From: Membranipora membranacea
Lineage: Eukaryota; Bryozoa; Gymnolaemata; Cheilostomatida; Membraniporidae
NCBI GenBank assembly: GCA_914767715.1
Contig: OU612071.1
Coordinates: forward strand, 12,571,493 to 12,635,492
Direction: 5' to 3'
DNA length: 64,000 nt
Shown: positions 34,701-46,400 of the stretch, one piece after another
Layout: every line of letters begins with the position of its first letter
How positions within the stretch are numbered: the first letter of the stretch is position 1
Notes under the pieces: model-generated
What the model saw: only the letters and a program-made list of their open reading frames with translations
Database searches by the model: none
Told to the model about the DNA's origin: nothing
Program-made: the position numbers and the translations under genes

Positions 34701-36231
34701 TGTATTTGTTTTCTGTGGAATATTCAGAATTGGCAACAACTACCTTTCATTTCGGCAAAATGTGACCGATTGCGAAGAATGTGGAAAAATTTAAATTCAA
34801 TTTTAAAAAAAAACAGCGATCAGTTTGTCAGTTTTTACTATTTCCAGGGCAAATGATTCGTCTATCAAATTGAAATACGCAAGTGATCCAAAACAGGCCT
34901 TGCCAAATTCATCACAAGATACTTTTGACATTGGCATCTACCTGTATTGCCAACAATGCATATTCAGTGACCTATTTTTCAAATACTGAGCTCAATAATT
35001 ATAAAAGCATGCAAATAAAAGGAGTTTTTTTGCGCATAATATACAAAACAAATACTGGGTATTTTCCATCAATAAACTTGATTGATGGTTGTAAAATTTG
35101 TCTCAAATTCCATCTCGAAAATTTGGCACCAAGACTGCCTAGATAATACCTTGGCACAAATCTTTTTGTTGTTTTCTAATCATTTATATATCACGTACCA
35201 AAAGCCTGCAGGAGGATTACAAACCACATACTTCCCCATTTTAGAGTTCAATAACCTACTTTTTGCTTTGAAGTAGTCAGTGTTTTATCCAGGCAAGCAG
35301 TTTATGCAAGATGCGCTATTGGCTTCTGATTATTATGTCAATCAAAGTAAAACAAGTATTTTGGGAGCTTGCCTTAGAGGTTTACAACTTGGTGGCATTA
35401 TGGATTACTGAATGAGGTTAGCTAAGCACGCACTCCAAAGCGATTTGAATACGGTGCTGCAGATTTAAATATAAAATTGAAATTGAGATTTTTGTCTAAT
35501 CTGCTATTATTGTCAATGAAATTCATATTCGAAATTTCAAATCTTATTCACTAATCTTTATCAAACCTTTTTTGGGATTATCAGGAAAATATCGTAGGAT
35601 CTAGTTTTTACTACAAATTTTGAAGTAAAGTTATGGATGCATTTACCCTAAGAGGATTAAACGTCAGAATTGATTCTTGAATAATTCAAAATTTCATTCA
35701 GGCTATTCTCAATTTTCGTTGGTGAAATACACACAGACATAAATAAAGGAATGATTTCAATTTCTAGTTAAGAAACGTGTTACAATTTAAGTGTAAACCA
35801 TGTCTCTCAGTTATTGAGGAGATGAATACTAAAAGGCACAAAACTGGACAAAAATATTGAAATTCTAGTTTTTGGGATGATAAAATATTTACGATTAGTT
35901 TTCTAATAATCTCTTAAAATATGACTATTATCAGAGCTCGCCAACTGTTTTATGTAATACCCGGGTATTTCAACAATGGAGTGGAATACTAATAAATCTG
36001 TTAATCTGTAAAAAAATTAAGTTAAAAATTAGAAAAGCCAACAATACTTTCCTACCTGAGAGTATCGTAGATGCTGCTCCTCTTGTACGGGTCCCTGTTG
36101 ACCCAGAGACCACCCAGGACATTGCTCTGCTCAAAGGTCGTGATGCTGACCTTGTCTTCGTTCTCTATAAGAGTCCTCATAGCCGCCAGACCAGCCGGTC
36201 CCGCTCCGATAACGCACACGGACTTCTTCAT
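28652..36231 (-). CDS. Flavin-containing monooxygenase (FMO; senecionine N-oxygenase-like), 8 coding exons
   Basis: FAD- and NADPH-dependent oxygenase adding one oxygen atom to soft nucleophiles (N or S). Exons in coding order: 36231-36056, 33865-33724, 33105-32972, 32527-32350, 31831-31677, 31064-30854, 29758-29573, 28756-28652. All have GT-AG introns and one frame, giving 428 aa, near the usual 420-450 for SNO/FMO-GS-OX-type members. Seen: FAD motif GAGPAG (9-14), acidic E34, GGLW (40-43), SNIPKEL (60-66), FMO fingerprint YTGEVMHSTY (167-176), NADPH motif GGAVSG (192-197) and ATGY (258-261). No C-terminal membrane anchor, unlike vertebrate FMOs, so a soluble enzyme is likely. The start is the first ATG after an acceptor at 36237-36240, implying a noncoding first exon. 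It converges with the GPCR gene. The family is firm; the substrate is unknown. Confidence 0.93.
29036..29206 (-). mobile_element. tRNA-derived SINE, family 2, copy 1 (FMO intron 7)
   Basis: On the minus strand: AGGAGTAGGAGGTGGCTCTG, then TTAGAGCACC, a perfect B box GGGTTCGAATCCC, and a body with GTGCTCCGACCTGCCTACAA and GAGCAAGTTGGCG. It matches the + strand copy at 44.39 kb. Confidence 0.8.
29573..29758 (-). CDS. FMO exon 7
   Basis: Sixty-two codons, phase 0: EMEDEYRELYQRL through QYQWEYH to KMSNHWFRK. Acceptor TCTTTGCAG, donor GTATGT. Confidence 0.88.
29980..30150 (+). mobile_element. tRNA-derived SINE, family 3 (FMO intron 6)
   Basis: B box GGGTTCGAGTCCC ~40 bp after AGTGAATAGCGGGCTATCT, followed by CCCCCAGCACCCTCGGGTGT. 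No second copy seen in the window. Ends are approximate. Confidence 0.55.
30854..31064 (-). CDS. FMO exon 6
   Basis: Codes for the return to the FAD domain, with SLYFIGLNKMAAGN and IQAELAVAFI. Acceptor GTATTACAG, donor GTGCGT. A near-copy of the acceptor region lies 138 nt upstream (31196-31212) and would lead into an immediate stop. Confidence 0.9.
31677..31831 (-). CDS. FMO exon 5 (ATGY motif)
   Basis: Runs from IYLSHNLDRVTM to MIILATGY, the conserved ATGY near the end of the NADPH domain. Acceptor TTGCACAG, donor GTGAGT, phase 0 to 2. Confidence 0.92.
32350..32527 (-). CDS. FMO exon 4 (fingerprint and NADPH site)
   Basis: Contains the FMO fingerprint YTGEVMHSTY and the second dinucleotide motif ILGGAVSGKDIS. 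The middle Gly of GxGxSG is Ala here, a variant also known in SNO-like FMOs. Acceptor ATTGTAG, donor GTAAGT. Confidence 0.92.
32972..33105 (-). CDS. FMO exon 3
   Basis: Begins FRHRVVDVDP and ends at VMVCNG, the FMO VCNGH stretch split by the intron. Acceptor TGTTACAG, donor GTCAGT, phase 0 to 2. Confidence 0.88.
33724..33865 (-). CDS. FMO exon 2
   Basis: Codes for RSNIPKELLSYTGFSFP, a signature of FMOs, then EYLNNFARHYNM. Acceptor TTGCAG, donor GTAAGT, phase 2 to 0. The 2.2-kb intron upstream holds no coding sequence that I can see. Confidence 0.92.
33866..36055 (-). other. FMO intron 1
   Basis: Contains a cluster of CCCACAATGC motifs at 34017-34145 and otherwise AT-rich unique-looking sequence. 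A stretch at 35935-36003 resembles the end of exon 6 and its downstream intron (GAGCTCGCCAACTGTTTTAT ... AATCTGT as at 30774-30842), a small local duplication. Confidence 0.6.
36056..36231 (-). CDS. FMO exon 1 (FAD-binding start)
   Basis: ATG at 36231, five bases after a TTAGCAG acceptor. Carries VIGAGPAGL and VLGGLW. Donor GTAGGA, phase 2. Confidence 0.92.
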
Positions 36232-37228
36232 TTCACCTGCTAAGAAAAAAAAGTCAGAAGAATTAGATTGTTGTCTTATACATGTTAGGGCTGGTGTCCA
36301 GGTCTGCCTCAGCTTGGTCCTAAAATGCAAACAAGAAACCTACTAAGAAAAAATCAGAAGAATTAGCTTGTTGTCCTAAGCATGTTACGGGTGGTTTCCA
36401 GGTCCACCCCTGAAATTTTTTTACCTGCACTTATACACTCACCATAGCCGGTGCGCTTCCAACAATGTGACTACTGATGTTTGGACTGCACGGAAAATTG
36501 ATTATAATTTATGTACCTTTTTGATGATATCAACGAAAAATGCCACGATAAGGTGGCCTCCGTAAGGGAGGGCTATAACCCTGTAGTTCCCTAGCATTCT
36601 GCCTATCTGCCTATCTGCCTATGGATTAAAAAATTAACTCTATCTGCCCTTTGCCGCCTTCCGTTGAAGGGGCAAGCGTACATCACCTATGTTTCTGTTT
36701 ACTGCTTCTGATCGAGAGTCACAAGACTGCTGCTGAACGACGAAAGGTTAACCAGCGGAGTGGTGATATTGAACCTAAACTCTATTTTTATAGCTTAGCG
36801 GAGATGCTTTGCACGCACATCAACACGTGCATATGACAAAAATAATCCCCCAAATAAGGAGATTTGGTAGGGGGTTTTGCTGCAAAACTTTGCCATGCAT
36901 TTGATGCATGGTAGGTAAAATACAAGGCCGATGCATGGAACTTTGGGCCACAACCCTCTCTTAAAGCATGGTAGGCTGATGGCAAATTAACATAATGCAT
37001 CAGTTCAAACCAACCTTTGAACATGCAACCTTAGTTGACCTTATAAAATTCTTGTGAATCTAATTAAATAAGCCTATCAATAGAGACAATATCAAAATAA
37101 ATCAGAGTTTATTAACATTATCAAACTCGTGGGCAATAAATGGTTGCTGGGTGACCAAAATCTGCATTAATATATTATGGAAATAAGAGGAAAATTCCAC
37201 AAAAACACTGGTGGATATCTGGGATAAA

Positions 37229-37460
37229 CAGGGACGTAGATCTAGGGGAGGCAAATAGGCACTGCTTCCCCTAGAAAGCTAAATACAGTGGCATAAAAGC
37301 ACTATAATTGAACAAATCATGTCAGATTCAGCTCCTATAGGGTTTCCATCTATTTGCTTATTACATGCCTTAAAATGCTCTGGAAGGAGCTTACTGGTAA
37401 AGCTTCGAACTCGCCCCAGAATTTTGCCTCCCCTACCATTTTTTCTAAAGTACGGCCCTG
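37229..37460 (+). mobile_element. MITE family A, copy 9
   Basis: CAGGGACGTAGATCTAGGGG ... GTACGGCCCTG, upstream of the FMO gene. Confidence 0.78.
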
Positions 37461-37786
37461 TTAAAAACATTTCCCTTTGACCGTAGATCAATGCCATCAG
37501 GAACTTTTGATAATGAGGTAATTTCAACAAATTCATGGTTTTGGCTTGTGGAATGTTATGATTGATTATACAAATACTGAGCACAAGCTGTTTACTCAAA
37601 CCTCAGTCTCTGCATAAGCTAAAGCCCTGATAGCAAAGATTATAAATACAGTCATTGCTGATAGGTTGCATGAAGCAGACATTTGGATGACACCAGCTAA
37701 TTTTAGATGTGTATATAAATGCTTAGACCTGCATTGCAAGAAGCTACGCCACTCCACGCCACTCTATGTCCATACCATGTCCCTAC

Positions 37787-38086
37787 CACAGCCAACCCTT
37801 AATGATGTTTGGGATGGCCATTAAAGGTAGATACACACAGGCGATTACTATAAAGCGAATTGGCAAAGCGAATCGGCAATTAGCGAAACGTTAGCAAATC
37901 TAAGCAAACAAGGTTGTTATCATTTAACACTGGGCGATTTTGTCCGAAAATTAAAATATCTAATACTGAGCGAATTCGCCAGCAACACAATGGGTTTTCA
38001 TCTAAAGCGAACGTTTCGCTTTGACAATTTGCAATTATAACAATCTGCTTTGTAATAATGCCAGTGTGTTTCTAAGGGCTGGCTAG
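37787..38086. mobile_element. Two nested inverted-repeat elements
   Basis: The outer ends CACAGCCAACCCTTA and TAAGGGCTGGCTAG resemble the palindrome at 20438. Inside, 37829-38073 has its own inverted ends AGATACACACAGGCGATTA and TAATGCCAGTGTGTTTCT and several GCGAA motifs. Confidence 0.6.
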
Positions 38087-38330
38087 CCAAACTGAACTCA
38101 AACTTATCTATATACTCATTTAGCATATGAAAATTAAATAAAAAAAGGATCGTGCATTAAAGTGTAAAATCTGACACATTATTTGACTATTTCTAGCCAC
38201 AATGGCTGGAACATTGAGGTGCAAGTGCTGGATATAAATAAGGGGTGTGGCCATAAAAAAGGGGTGTGGCCAAACAATCAGTGCTACCGGACAGCGATCA
38301 ACATCCTGTTAAAGATAAAGCAGTTCTGTA

Positions 38331-38575
38331 GTTCTAGGGGAGGCAGGGACGCTCTGCCTCCCCTAGAATGCTGAACAAAGTGGCCTAAAAAGCTATGATT
38401 GAGTATTCTAAGTCAGAATCGCTCATTTAGGACCTCCATTTGCTATTTGTATCATTAAAACGCTTTGGAGGCTGGGGACTGGGGGCTCAGGAATAGTTTG
38501 CAACACCCAACCCGGTGTTACTTCACACGCTCAAGGATTTTTGCATCCCCTACCATATTTCCTCAACTGCGATCC
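38331..38575 (+). mobile_element. MITE family A, copy 10
   Basis: CAGTTCTGTAGTTCTAGGGG ... CTACCATATTTCCTCAACTG, with a diverged right end. Confidence 0.72.
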
Positions 38576-39168
38576 TATAAAGTGTCCTGTTTTGGCAAAA
38601 GGACATTCGAGTGGAGGTTTTGATGAAATGGATACAGGGATGCAAGTTCCGCCTATGAAAAATATTTTTCGTGATTTTTTTAATGAAAGCAAACATTTTA
38701 TAAACTTAACATCAGAGAAAAGCCTCTTAAGTTTTTATTACCCCAAACTCACTTCTGGCTTGTTGCTTAAAATTTCAACAATCAGAAACCATTCTCTAGC
38801 TTGTCACCACCAGAAGAAATATCCGTGACTGGTGCTAGAACTATTTGAGCCGGAATAACCAACCAAGAATTTATCCCTCAGGTGTTGAAACCAAGTCCCC
38901 TGTGGTACCAATAACCTAGTACTGATAGCCAGCGCCCTTATTGATCGCGCAAATTGATTGTACAACCTCAGCATACCCATACCCATACTCATTACCACCA
39001 TGGTAAATTAACTAGGGGATGCTTCTTTCCACAAAGCAAGCGCAGTCACACCTGCCGTCTGTGTATTGTATTGATGGACGGGATATATTAGAAAGACTGC
39101 TGCCCTCATAAATGACTCGAGGGTCAAAAACTGATAAATGACCTTTCTACGCACAGGCAGCCACATCA

Positions 39169-39369
39169 CACTGACATCGAGACTGCGCTATTATCATGGT
39201 GTATCTCTGATCGTTAGAGTCAATTTAGTTATAAGAACCTAAAATGTACCCAAACTAATCAACTTGGGTCGTCACACCAAATTCCTTGTGATGGTACTCA
39301 TACTGAGTGAATTAGATCACTCTCTATAGATCAGAGATATACATGCAATAGTACATCACGTCATCAGTG
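39169..39369 (-). mobile_element. MITE family D, copy 5
   Basis: CACTGACATCGAG ... TATCTCTGATCG at the left and GATCAGAGATATACATGC ... GATGACGTGA-type end at the right, in the opposite orientation to copies 2-4. Confidence 0.75.
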
Positions 39370-40197
39370 TTAACACATCATTGAGTTATTATAAGTGATC
39401 CACATGGTGTCACATGAAAAAATTTCCGAAAACATGGCTGTAAGCGCTCTCAAAATCTAAATTTCCATGCCCAATACGTATATTCTCAGTGATAAGTTCT
39501 ATGATACAGGCACTGGCCAAGCACAACCAGATTGCGGTGCTGCGTCATGGATTTCGCAATAACTAAGTAGGACAAAAACTGATGGCATTTATGTACACAT
39601 TGTCCACTCTAGAGTATATAATAACTCTATGGAAAACATGAGCAGTCAAGTTTCCAAAGTGAACAACGGTTATGATGTTTACACCCCGTGCTCTCCCATC
39701 CTGGTTGAATTCATAGGTTGCTGGGTGGAAAGTGATTGAAACGTTATTATTACAAAACACATTTAATTTATTGCATTCAATAAATCTATCAGGTTTATAG
39801 GAATTTTATCCAACACTTGTCTAATTGTCAAATAAAATTATGATTCTAATTCAACAATATTTGTTATAGGGTTTTCTCCAGGCACATTTTGGTGCAAGAC
39901 ATGCAAGGTGGCACGTGACACTAACCTTTCATTCATAAATCAAATTTATTGGTGGAAAAAACCCAGTATTGATCTAAATATCTATCTATCTATATGTGCA
40001 AAAGATCAGTTTAATTTCCTATTCTTTCTTCTTATTATGAGATCGCCCTTGATATTCTGACAATCTAATTGATTGAAACGCTGATCGGCTTCACTTGCAC
40101 GATTAAAAAAAAATTTGGATTCTGGTTGCTTGGTTTAAAACTTGGCAATGGATTTTTCTAAAAGTGCACACGATCTCTGTCAGTGGACGGATGATTC

Positions 40198-40361
40198 AAT
40201 ACAATAAATTACAATACAATACAATTCAAAACAATACAATACAATTCAATACAATACAATACAATACAATACAATACAATACAATACAATACAATACAAT
40301 ACAATACAATACAATTCAAAACAATACAATACAATACAATACAAAACAATACAATACAATA
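40198..40361 (+). repeat. (ACAAT)n microsatellite
   Basis: About 32 pentanucleotide units with a few changes to ACAAA or ATTCA. Confidence 0.95.
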
Positions 40362-41321
40362 TCTCTCTCTTTCTACCACACTTGTTAGGTCCAGATTCCA
40401 GATTATAGGTCATTGAATGTGCCTTCTGCCTAAAACTGTGCAGCGAAGGTTTCCAAAATCATGTTATGAAGTCATCAATAGAGGTGCTATAATCGGTGCT
40501 ACAAGACATCAATGCATGCCACAGGTCAGTGCCCTCACATTCGTCCTACAAGTCAGCAGCAACATAGACTTAATATTATCAAAGATATTAATAAGTTTAT
40601 GGTGAGCAATGACATTTTATGGCGTTGGCAACACCCTTTGATTGCTTTTAACACGAGTACTGCAGTCTTAAAATGTGATTAAAATTAAATTGAATTAATT
40701 TATTTATGGGCTGCTGGGTTTGTGGTTGTGTATGTATGATATTGTTGTTTGTTATGAATGTTGAATGAGGGCTGACGCAGTACGTGTTTGATTGATATAG
40801 ATAGAATTATCTTCACTTGGGGTTGTAGCTTATAGTGAGAGGTTTAAATAAACGTGTTGACTTGTATAGGGTTAAACACTAACTGATTCATGTTCTATTG
40901 AATACTACATAGCATGCATATAAAGGATTAAAATGATTGTGGGGTCAGAGGTTAACAATTGTAAAAAATGATTCATACTATATATGCAAGACATCAAAAT
41001 ACATTCCTCTTAAAATGCGATGCTTGTTGCTGCCTGGTATTTCTGTTTTTTTTAGCATGTGCACCGTTTATTAAACGAAACGCCTTTGTTTGGTCTTAAC
41101 TGTGTCAGAAAGGGAAGCATTAAAGGTTGCATTGTAGCAAACAGTGTGCAGTTTAAATAGAGTCTCAAATGGTCATTCACACCAAAATTAATATCTGAAT
41201 CTGTTATTTTTGTAAGAATCTCATTTATAAGAGGAAATGACATTTTGAAGATAAAGCAGAATCTTTTCACATAACCGCAAATCCGGCAATCTTATCATCT
41301 TTATCCATATCCATACCCATC

Positions 41322-41409
41322 TCTCCCCCTCCCCTCCCCTCCCCTCCCCTCCCTCTCCCCTCCCCTCCCCTCCCCTCCCCTCCCCTCCCCTCCCTCTCCC
41401 CTCCCTCTA
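41322..41409 (+). repeat. (CCCCT)n low-complexity tract
   Basis: Pyrimidine-only tract of CCCCT and CCCTCT units. Confidence 0.95.
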
Positions 41410-42441
41410 GTAGCACAATAATAAAGGCAAATACAAACAGGATACTTTTGTTGGTTGTGTCCCCATGTGAAACAAGTGAAGACAACTCCAGCTTGATTTG
41501 ATCAAACATAAGCAATTGCTGTGTCAGAGTTTGAGTTTTGTGTCAGATATTTATGAATCTGATAAAATGAAAGTGGTTGACCGATAGTTTACCTTGTTAA
41601 TAGCTTAAAGCCAAGGTTGGTTAGGGAATATCATGGTATGCAGTGACACCCAAAAGAATGGGAGGATCATCATGCTTAAAGAATCATTTTGAATTTTGTG
41701 ACTTGCATAAATATCAGGTGATAACCAAATGAGATTTGATTCAGGTTGTGTCCCTCGCAAACTACAGATGATATTTTATAACCTGATTTACAAAAATTTA
41801 TGGATATCAAATTGAGCATTAAAAACTGTCGCTGGGAGGGTGTTGTAAGACATGTGGCAGGTGCTTTATGGGACATGTCTAACAATGAATTTTGGTTTAG
41901 ACATACACTCGATCCCTATAAACAAAACGTATTGACAAACAATGTCCTTTTATTTCTTCAAATCAAAGAAGCATTAATGTTTTTAAGCTGATAGTTTGAT
42001 GAATAGGATAAAGTAGGAAATATAACATCTTCACTTGTCATATTGATGTTGGTTTGATTGCTGCACAAGTTTAGCCTATTGCTAACATTTTCACTTTCGT
42101 CAGTGTCATGAGTTAGCACATTGTGTCTCGGTTACATAAGAAAATAGGCTTAAAATATCTAGCACGGAAAATAAGCAAAAAATGGATGATCAATGTACTA
42201 GTAAATCACGTATAATCAAAAACTTTCAAGATGCAGACAATATAAGCCCGTTGGTTGGGTTGCGTTACAAGGCTGATGCAACATGGTATTTCAGCCTTTG
42301 CAATGAAAGAATTCTGGATCAATCATGTAAAAGGTCCAAGATAGACAGCATAGGTGAAATCAAAGATTAAGATTGTCAATGGGTATTATAGCCATCCATG
42401 ATTGAGTTTCCATTCAATGTTTCTCGAATGACACTTTTTAA

Positions 42442-42619
42442 CTAACGGCTGTTTGATTGCTCAGAAGTGTACCGTTGCCATATATATTCCCAGGCCCGTG
42501 CTGCATGGCGGGTTTTTAGGCTGTCTGGAAGGTCTGGCAGCTCATTCAGTATCTGCATCATCCTCTCAGCATCCTCAAAGTTCTGTTGTTCAATGTATTT
42601 TCGTAGTGAGTTTTTGATA
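42442..42619 (-). CDS. RNF213-like last exon
   Basis: Acceptor CTATTTTCAG. Fifty-nine residues (SIKNSLRKYIEQQNFEDAER ...) rich in Glu/Leu helices, with ARAWEYIWQRY near the end, then TAG at 42444-42442. Confidence 0.62.
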
Positions 42620-43030
42620 CTGAAAATAGATGATTGAAAGATAAAATTTAGAAAAAAGGTTTTGAAGAGAAGAAAACGGGTAATAGAAACTTATAACCGT
42701 AAATATCCTAAACATGGCAATGACAGCATTTAATGCATGACTAAGATATCCGACGATGTCAAATGAGAAAAGTGAACAAATATGAATATGATTGTGATTG
42801 TGAACAGGTTTAAAAAGTTTATAAAAATAAATCATCAGGCTGTTGGTTGGTTACAGCTGTGCATATGAATTTGCTATTCCTTTAAATTGTTGCCAATTTG
42901 ATGACGCATTTAATTTAGTCTTTACTCCTTTTGTCTTTTCATTCCGAAGAATTCATAGCATTTTTAATGAAGGCAGCTGTCCAAAAAAATTAACCAATCC
43001 CCTTGTAACCATGACAATCTCAAAATCCAA

Positions 43031-43079
<49 letters not shown>

Positions 43080-43153
43080 TTTGTGCAATAAAGTGTCATA
43101 TATTATATATCCCACTATTGTACCCATAAAAACCCTGGACAATGAGTGATTCA

Positions 43154-43184
<31 letters not shown>

Positions 43185-43415
43185 CTATAGTGGCTATCAG
43201 TGTGTAGGGCATATCTTTGCATTGGAGTTGTCCGACCATGTCAGGCTAATTTATCTACCATTAATTACTATTGGGTTAAGGATGCCCAACATGATTATTT
43301 AAGAGGATTTAAGACATGATTCTTTTGTGGGTCATATAAAATGACTCCTTATTTTTGAGTGACACTTAGTTGGGGCCAAATACACACAGATGACACTTAA
43401 AAGCACAGATTTGAA

Positions 43416-43454
<39 letters not shown>

Positions 43455-46400
43455 CCTTTCTCCCGGTTTATCTTCTCTGCTATGAACGTTGGCAGCAGTT
43501 GTCCTGTTCAGTTTCATGATCACATACTCAAACAGCTCTTGAAGCAACACATGTGTGCGATGACTTTGTGGCTGACAATGGAGAGATAATTGCCTTTCAA
43601 CATCATAGCCAAACTCTTCTCGAAAGTTGGGGTCTATATCATCAAAAGGCTCCTGCAAATAAAAATAATGATGTTAAAAGTGTCTATTGAGTTACTGCCT
43701 TTTCTGATTTCCTTTTCAAGGCTTTGCATTATCCTCAATATACGATGGGATGTAAATGTAAACCAAAATAACAGTAAAAAAAAGTTGGTTTCATTGCTGG
43801 AGAAAAATTCTTTGGGAGTAGTTTTATTGGTCTTGTGTAGAACTAGGCATAAACACCACTTAGATGAGAAAGGAGAACAAATTCTAACAATAAACATCAC
43901 TTTTATCCAGAAGTCTTATGACTACTGCTGCACTCACTGTCAGACTATGTATTACTCTGGTATATCTGTAGTCTTCTTTGATGGTGTGGGATCAAAAACC
44001 ATGACATGCAAAATCATCAATTTATCAGTTAATTAATTAATTTTTATTCTTGCCTGATTTTGATTGACAAATTGCCCAGCTTGTGTGTATCTCAATAGGA
44101 ACCAGACATGTTTGACGTGTTTTAGCTTGAGGTTGCTTGTTAGATAGACAAATTCGCGTCTCTCTCTAAATATTGATGATTTCATGTAGTCGGTGAGAGA
44201 TCTGTTCCAAAAATCTTCGTCTACCTCGGACACGCAAAGCGCCAGGAACTTGATGACTACTTCAATATCTTTCAGATATCCTGTGAGAGTTGGTATATGA
44301 TTTGTGAGGGCACTAGTTGTGGTAGCTAGAAGATCCCTGCTGAGTCGCTCCTAAAAGGAAAGATATAGAGATAAGACTAAGGAGTAGGAGGTAGCTCAGT
44401 TGGTGGGGGCACCTGCCTGCATTCCTGGTCTTGGGTTCAAATCCCGCTGCAGTCTTCTGACTATTGGGCTCAATCGATGTCCCGGATGTGCCCCGACCTG
44501 CCTGGAAACTGACAGCAACTTGGGGCCTTCATTTCATAGCTTTAGGACAGAAACAGAACTTGAGATTTTGACACACATTAATTCTTTTAACCCACATATT
44601 TATTCCAGATCTAACAAATCCTCTAAACACTAGAGAAAATTTAATCATAGATATTTTCAAAATACTTCAGCCTGTGCCACCCTTCACACCCATGACCCAA
44701 CAAGTCTCTTAAAGACTTTGTTTTAGGCTGCTCTTTTGTATCACATCTTATTCTCCATATTTTATTCTATCATGTGAGCGATTTTCAGCTTTAGAATCCA
44801 AATATTGAGGAAGTTATGGCCTCTCAAACTTCCAAGGTGACGGCAATTTATCGGCAGTAAAAATCAGTCGGCAATCCCTAGGGTGCGTCACAATCAGCTA
44901 ACCTAGTTGGTCAAAGTGGCGTGATGGTATCGTCGTTGCCTGTAGGTATGGGGACCCGGTTTCGATTCCCACTCAGGTCTGAATTTTGATCATCAATTAT
45001 TATGTGATTGTTAGTGTATTAACTAATAACTCATAATGTCTATGTCACATGTCTATGGTTGTGACATACCCCAGGGGAAACATCTGCTTATTCCCAATGC
45101 CGATTGAAGGCAATCACCCTGGAAGTTTGAGAGGCCATAACTTCCTCAATATTTGGATTCTAAAGCTGAAAATCGCTCACATGATAGAATAAAATATGAA
45201 GAATAAGATGTGATACAAAAGAGCAGCCTCAAACAAAGTCTTTAAAGTACATTCAGCGAGATAATGAACAAGTACTTCTACTCAAATATAGCAATGTTTC
45301 CATGCGCGGGATAACATAGCACACATACAATCACTGGCTTGACAAAAAAGACAGGTATGCTGAAATGACCGTGCTTTGTATGATGAAGCATAACTAGCGT
45401 GATATTCTCCTGTATCATTTCTTATTCTCTACATTCTATTTTATCATCTGAGCAAGAAACTGCAATATTGAGGAAGTTATGATCTCCTACACTTTCAAGG
45501 TAATCGGGTTTGAGAATCAGTCATTAAAATATTGCATATCTACTGTAAACTAGCTGCCAGACTATATATTGTTTTGGTCCTTCTGTAGTCTTTTAACCCT
45601 CATTACACTCAGCTGACCCCGTGGAGCGATGGTAGTATCCATGACCTACGAAATGTTGATCTGCTGGTTCTGGGTTCAAAACCGACTTGCAACATACATT
45701 TCGATCGTCAATGTATGTGCTATATTTTTGGTATATTAAATTCATCACAGCTATTGAGTAACTGTGACGCAACACAGGGAGTACCTCCTGAATCACAATG
45801 CCATCACCTTCAAAGTTTGAGAGACCATAACTCCCTAAATATTGGATTTTAATGCTGAATCTTGCTCACATGATCGAATAGAATATGGTAAATAAGACAC
45901 AGGAGAATATCGTGCTCAATACGTTGGTGTTTTCTTGAACAATTCTTATATGTACTCTCTGAGTCACCCAAATATTTTCGTCGTAAGTTGGGACAGTTTC
46001 TTTCGGATTGACCAGCATGGCTGCATGTATTTCTAACTTACTTGAACATGGTTGAGTTCAATCATCTGGTTTAATAGAGTAAAATCATCAGAGTACATGT
46101 ATGTTGGTAGGTCACTTGGCTTTGAGTCAACAAATGGCTTATTCCCAACGAATTTGAGCTGAATTTCTCTCTCGATTCCTTTCCAGTTGTACATCACATT
46201 TGATTCCTCATCATATTCACTGTGTGACATGACAAGGTTCATGATCTCCTCCTGATTTCTCATACAAAGTAGTTGTGCAGGCAAAACTTTTCCTAAGATT
46301 TTTACAGTTTCTCTACCCCTGTATAACATATATATTATACATTGAAAAATGTTGTTCTGCTGAGAAAGAAGTGACTTATAAGTGAGAAATGAACATGAGG

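Larger units (their letters stand above)
38576..42441. other. Intergenic region between FMO and RNF213-like genes
   Basis: Holds a family D MITE, two microsatellites and no supported exon. Short ORFs here lack any domain-like character. Confidence 0.6.

Noticed and set aside
36071-36346. 91-codon ORF opposite FMO exon 1
   Set aside because: Shadow of the well-supported FMO exon on the other strand.
40164-40388. ORF of repeated Tyr-Asn-Thr-Ile
   Set aside because: Translation of the (ACAAT)n microsatellite.
43590-44036. 148-codon ORF on the plus strand
   Set aside because: Lies antisense to an RNF213-like exon and its intron, with no recognisable domain. The minus-strand exons have matching splice sites and a continuing frame.
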